From Lunularia cruciata (taxonomy: Eukaryota; Streptophyta; Marchantiopsida; Lunulariales; Lunulariaceae), in the NCBI GenBank assembly GCA_948567375.1, contig OX419762.1, positions 47,721,034-47,785,033 of the forward strand: a DNA stretch of 64,000 bases, read 5' to 3'. The notes under the pieces are model-generated. The model was given only the letters and a program-made list of their open reading frames with translations. It did not search any database and was not told the origin of the DNA. Below, piece by piece: positions 59,123 through 64,000 of the stretch. The translations under genes and the position numbers were made by a program. Each line of letters starts with the position of its first letter. Within the stretch, counting starts at the first letter, position 1.

Positions 59123-61917
59123 TGTGACAACCTGGCAAGTATCACTTTTGCGGTAATTGGGTAAGTAAAGTTTGTTCCCGCAGAGATACGAGTCAAAAAT
59201 TTCCAAATACAAAGCAAAGTAACAATTTCAGTTCTTCTTGGTTGCGTCTTTAATCTCTCAGGTAGAAACCACACCCAGACGAGAATAACAAGCACTGACT
59301 CGCAGTCTTGTCACAAATTCCACACTTCTTAATCACAACTCCATCAAATCTTTCCAAACAATCTTGATTGTGATGATTCATGCTCTCCCAAAAATGCCAC
59401 TTCACTGCAAAACGACTTCGCCTTAGAATTGTGTTCCACCCCTTCACTGAAGGCACAACTTCCTTGATTGAAATTGCTTCACATCAACCTCGCACTGCAC
59501 TCACAAATGCAGAATATTAACAACACTACAATTCCTCTCAGATCTGTCAAGGCATTGCTTCGATTGCACTTCACTCAAGATCAAACACACAAAATGAAGA
59601 TCAAGGCTATGGAATCCAACATCCAACAAGCACTCTGACTTGCACTTTGAATTTCTTCAAACACTCACAAACACAATTGCAAAGCTGATACTTGGAATCA
59701 AGCTCAAGCAAGAAGCAATGCTTCACAACACTTTGCTTTATCTATTCTCAGAAATTATGAGCACTGAACAACATCTGACAGTGAATGCCACTCTTAAATA
59801 GTGAAGCAATCGATAGTTCTAACAACTATACCGTTCTACAACAACTTCTCTAACCTGCAGATCCAAAATGACAATGCACCTCTTCATATTTGCCTCTTCA
59901 AATCTCAAAATTGTTACTTCTCCGATCCGATGTCTACTTCGTCATTGGCCTTCAAACTCAAACCCAAAGTAATTTTACTTCCTACTACTCTTTCTTTGGG
60001 TTTCATATCTTCTACCTCTTTTACCAGATCCAGCAATTCTCTTTCCTGATTTGAAATTGCACTAGTGGGTAATCTATCTAACTCTTCATCTCTCAACCCA
60101 CTCTTCTCTAATGTTTCTATCTCTAACCCTGAAGACATTTGCACTCCTATGTTATCTACTTCGGGTTTGGCTCTAACGTCTTTTCGAAGTTTTTTTATCT
60201 CTATTTTCATTAAGTCTAATCTAATTGCAATATTATCTTCTACTTCTAATATCTTCTTGTCTACACGAATCCGGAGACTTATCAACAACACGTTCAAATC
60301 TGTATCTTTTGCCTATCTTTGCCTTGTCTCCTACACCAACAACTTCAACTCGTGCAACCTCGTCTCTTCAATCCAAACGTTGGCCTCTGTACTCAACATT
60401 ATGTTCATCCTGAGGACAATCTCCTTCAATGGCTCCAATCTCATCTTCCTCTCTCACTCTCAATCTGCAAGCCAGTCCTCGCTATACATTGCCAATTTTT
60501 CTTTGAACCCGGCTTTCACTGTCTCCTTCTCCTTCTCCTTCTCCTTCTGTACCACCTTCTCCTCTTGATTACGAAGTAACTCTTGTAATATCTCTTCTTC
60601 CCTATACCGTGCTGCCAACTCTCTTTGCCAGAGTTGCTTCTTCTCCTCGACACTCTCAATCACCCTATCGAGCTCTTGATCCTTTGCTGCTACTCTCGCC
60701 ATTGCATGGATAACTTCTACTCTTGAATCAGCAAACTTTTGCTTCAAGATCTCGTGTTCTGCTACTTGTCTCTCCCTTGTTATGTCACTCTTCTTCACAA
60801 GTTCTTCTCGATATCTCACTTCTCTCTTCAGGTCTTCAATTACCTGAGTCCTCACTACTGCCTTCGCTTGTAGTACTTCCCTCTCTTCCTTACCTCGGGT
60901 TATACTCTTCTTCAACTCCGAGTTCTCTTCTTCTAATCTGGACAACACCTACAAGACAATCTTTACCTCTGGACAAGTCAATTGCATCTCCTTCTTCTTG
61001 TACTCCAGCTTTATCAACAGAGGACATACCACATTCCTCATGTACTTGACTCCATCACTTGGGGTGACTTCTTCTTGTGTGGCCACTTCTCTTCATACTT
61101 CTTGTTCATCCGATACTTGCCTTTTTCTCTGCAGTCTTTGTATCGGAATGGACGCCTCGCTTCTCGAGCTTGCATTTGCTTCTTCTTGCACATTACTTGA
61201 ACCTGCATCGTACTTTGCCTTATGTCTCAAGCGGACTCCTCTGTGAACTGTGATATTTTCTTCTGCTTCAGGTACTTTGTCTTCCAACTTCATGTTGTCC
61301 TTGGCCTTGATCTCTGCCTGCACTTCTTCTTCTTCTATTGCAATAGCTGGTGCCAATGTAATTTCTCCACCCGCATTGTTATCGCTACTTGTATCTCCAC
61401 TATGTAGCGTTAGCTTGGGCTCCTCCACGTGCTCCGAGTCTTTTGTCTTGAGCTCGGCATCACCTTCCGAGTCTTCATATTCCGACTCAATCACCACCAT
61501 ACCTTGCCTCGGGTTTCCACTCCTGGCCTTCCAAGGTTTCTTCATGTCTTTGGCTTTGCCCTACCGACTTCTCTTCTTCAAGTTCGGAGTACTCACTTTG
61601 ATCTCCACATTCTTCCCTGTCTTCTTATAGTACTCGTCGGTGCTTTTGATTTGCAAAATGTATTGTTGCTCCTCTACATCAACCTCTTTTCTCAAATTGG
61701 GATGGAAATGCGACACCATCCAAGTTTGCTCCGCTGGGTTCAACAAATTCCACCCAAGGTAGAAATGCACTGCAAACGGCACAATGTAATGTGGAGGCAA
61801 TTTATCCCGTAGATTCCACACCATTTGTTGCGTTCTCCCATGGAAACACCTTGCCCAATTGATCGGTTCTCTTGCAAATAACTTGTGAAAGAACACCGCT
61901 TGGTGTTTCATTACATA
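59123..61917 (-). repeat. 5' LTR of D, interrupted by E
   Basis: Starts TGTGACAACCTGG. Aligns with 53767-56624 and C2. Unlike the 3' LTR it keeps the globular-domain segment. At 61917 it is cut within the codons corresponding to TYVMKHQ by E; ACATA (61913-61917) should be one target duplication. Confidence 0.88.
59914..61917 (-). pseudogene. LTR-encoded coiled-coil protein, D 5' LTR copy (truncated by E)
   Basis: Begins (in reading order) at the E junction with YVMKHQAVFFHKLF, then WNLRDKLPPHYIVPFAVHF, SNLKKRSR-type basic end, an acidic linker (61545-61093), a long coiled coil (60948-60460) and the C-terminal part to 59914. The globular part is about 85% identical by eye to C2. Premature stops near 61563, 61094, 60949, 60469 and two near 60320-60350 all align with CAG or CGA/CAA codons in sister copies, pointing to C-to-T decay of a frame that was once open. 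Confidence 0.75.
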
Positions 61918-64000
61918 TGTGACAACCCGGCAAATATCCTTTCGCGGTAATTGGGTCAGTAAAGTTTGTTCCCACAGAGGTACTATCCAAAATTGGTCAA
62001 ATACGAAGTCAAAGGTCACAATGGCAGTTCTTCTTGATGGCTTCTTTAATCTCTCAGGTAGAAACTACACCCAGAAGAGAGTAACAAGCTCACGAATACA
62101 CACACACATAATCACAACATAGCAAATTCTGTCCAAACAACTCTTGATTGTGATGATTCAGATTCTCCCGAAGACGGCACTTCACTGCAAAGACCGATTT
62201 TGCCTCAAAATTGTGTTCCACCCCTCCACTGAAGGCACAACTTCCTCGATCAAAATTGCTTCACATCAACTTCATGTTGCACTCACCAATGCTGAATACT
62301 ACCAACACTACAATTCCTCTCAAGGCATTGCTCCGATGCACTTCACTCAAGATCAAACACAAAGAATGAAGATCAAGGTTGCAGATTCCAGCATCCACAA
62401 GCACACTGACTTGCTCTTTGGAATTCTTCACACACTTACAAACACAAACATGAATTTGACAATTGGAATTAAGCTTAAGCGACGAGTACTGAGAACAACA
62501 CTTCGCTTTATCTATCTTCAAAAAGTTGAAGACTGAATAACATCGTACTGCGAATGCTCCTCTTAAATACTGAAGCAAATGGCAGACTCGCCTACCTAGG
62601 CACCGCTTCCTAACATCTTTTCCTACCTATAGATCCTAAGTGACAAGTCTATCTCTTCATATCTGCCTCTTCATATCTGCCTCTTCCTATCTCAAATCAA
62701 CATTTATCCCGATCCGATGACTACATCATCATCAGCTTCCAAACCCGATAATCTTCTTACTATTTCTCCTTCTTTGGGTATGACCGATTTTACTAATTTC
62801 TTTACTAATTCTACAACTTTTTCACTACAATCTACAATTGAGCTCATGGGTAATCCATCTACACTCTTATCTCCTGACCCACTCTTCTCTAATGTATCAA
62901 TTTTCAAGTCCGATGATACTTGTATTCCTACTTCTGCAACATCGGATTTCTTCTCCACTGTCACACTCGTCCAAATTTTCTCTAACTCCGAATTGACTAA
63001 ATCCAACCTAAGACTAACATTATTCTCTACATCTATCATTTTCCTATCTACTCGCTCTCTCAACCAAATCAGCAATTTGTTCATGTCCACATCCTTGGCT
63101 TTTCATTTCCGAGTCTCCTGCACAAGTAATTTCAACTCATGTAAGCGAGCTTCTTCCAATCTTCCTTCAGCCTCCATGCTTAAGATCGCTCTTAATTTCC
63201 CCGCAACTTCTCCTACTGATTCCGACTCATATCCTTGAGAGCGTTCTACTTTCAACTCCTCGCGATACATCTTCAACTTATCTTCATATTCTACAGCGAG
63301 CATCTTCTTCTCCTCTGCATACTGCATACTCTGCTGTTCCGTGCTCTTGACAAGTTCTCGCAATCGCTCTTCTTCTTCTTGCCTGGACGCCAACTCTCTT
63401 TGCCATGCTTGATCTTTTGCTGCGGTACTCTTCTTTAAGCTGTCCAACTCCTGCTCCATCATGATGTTCATCGCCTTCAAATGGACATTCTCAATGCGCA
63501 CATCACTCACTTCCTCCTTCATTTTGCTCAGCCACATTGCCTCCTCCGGCTTGCCTCTGCAATTCCTTCTCCTTCTTTGCGCAGCTTCCTTGTAGCAGGC
63601 TCTACGTTTTCTTCCTCGAGTCTTCCTCCCTCCAAAGTTCTTCAATTTCTTCATTTCTTTGGACTTGTTGCTCTTGCAACCCCTGCACTTCACTCAACAG
63701 ATGCTTCACCACCTGCAACTCATTCATCCCTTTCCTTTGATCTTGGGCAATTCCTCTCCAATGTTTGTTCAACAACTCGAGCAATGGTGTGGCCACCTTT
63801 GTCAAATATGTTATCTCGCCAAAGTTTTCTTCCTCTTCATCACCATCTTTGTTCGGAGTCTTCTCCTCCGTCATCGGCTCCTTCATCCGAAGTTGCAATC
63901 TTTGTATCTTCATTGTGTCGGCACTGTCTTCATCCTGGCCTCTTGAATTTGGCCCCGTGGGATACTCCTCCTTCTCTTCTGGTCTTGGCTTGTTTGTTAT
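61918..64000 (-). mobile_element. Element E (or solo LTR), nested in D's 5' LTR, cut by window end
   Basis: Starts TGTGACAACCCGG, same termini and orientation as D, but sequence is clearly diverged and closer to C1. Only LTR sequence is visible, so whether gag-pol follows is unknown. Confidence 0.8.
62704..64000 (-). pseudogene. LTR-encoded coiled-coil protein, E copy (partial)
   Basis: C-terminal part 63090-62704 (TLEKSGSGDKSVDGLP, shared with C2). Coiled coil 63693-63103 with EEERLRELVKSTEQQS and RLHELKLLVQETRK, the latter also in D. Acidic/helical part 63913-63602. One TGA (near 63100) falls where D has CGN, and one frameshift lies near 63600-63690. Protein order is conserved with D and C2 although the DNA is diverged, which argues for past selection on the protein. 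Confidence 0.7.

Larger units (their letters stand above)
53767..61917 (-). mobile_element. Ty3/gypsy element D with ORF-bearing LTRs, internally deleted
   Basis: Minus strand. 5' LTR from 59123 rightward (cut at 61917 by E, remainder beyond the window), tRNA-Asp-like primer site 59099-59115, gag 57540-58950, integrase 56636-57530, purine tract 56625-56640, 3' LTR 53767-56624. Protease, RT and RNase H are absent, so this copy is non-autonomous. CpG content is higher than in A, B, F and H, suggesting a younger insertion. Over 118 bp compared by eye (54961 against 60310 regions) the LTRs differ at nine sites, eight of them transitions. Confidence 0.88.

Overview
The window looks like repeat-dense nuclear DNA from a land plant with a large, transposon-rich genome. 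Supporting this are plant-type Ty3/gypsy LTR retrotransposons (one with a chromodomain), primer-binding sites matching plant initiator-Met and Asp tRNAs, a degenerate plant-type U6 snRNA copy, and strong CpG loss in the older repeats. I cannot name the species. I found no intact host gene. Nearly all recognisable coding sequence is broken gag-pol.

Elements are called A, B1, B2, C1, C2, D, E, F, G and H here. (1) 1-5.4 kb: minus-strand chromovirus-like element H, cut by the window start and carrying a solo LTR with a perfect 5-bp target duplication. H sits inside the 3' end of a plus-strand element (B2) whose pol ends in a PHD finger. (2) 5.4-9.8 kb: no recognised gene, including a CpG-retaining island at about 6.5-8.5 kb. 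(3) 9.8-39.5 kb: a nested stack. Relic G (minus) is split by B1 (plus, about 10.76-38.22 kb). B1 is itself split by F (12.1-20.0 kb, minus), the solo LTR C2 (20.08-23.86 kb, minus), chromovirus A (27.36-32.95 kb, minus) and C1 (35.81-37.73 kb, minus). With the inserts removed, the B1 pieces read in order: LTR, leader, gag, RT, RNase H, integrase, PHD relic, LTR. (4) 39.5-53.8 kb: mostly unrecognised sequence with a U6 pseudogene, two short perfect hairpins, a diverged dispersed repeat and one F-type solo LTR. (5) 53.77 kb to the end: element D (minus), with a tRNA-Asp-like primer site, gag and an intact-looking integrase C-terminal half, but no PR-RT-RNase H. A related element E is inserted in its 5' LTR.

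The most unusual finding is the D/C2/E family. Its very long LTRs (2.9-3.8 kb) contain, in sense orientation, a conserved open frame of up to about 850 codons: a short N-terminal part, a globular domain I do not recognise, an acidic linker and a long coiled coil. A TATA-like box lies 27 nt upstream of a shared ATG in both LTRs where that end is visible. The frame would therefore sit at the 5' end of the element RNA and be duplicated in both LTRs. Solo LTRs such as C2 would keep both promoter and reading frame. Premature stops in these frames are nearly all explained by C-to-T changes in CG and CHG contexts, as expected of methylated plant repeats.
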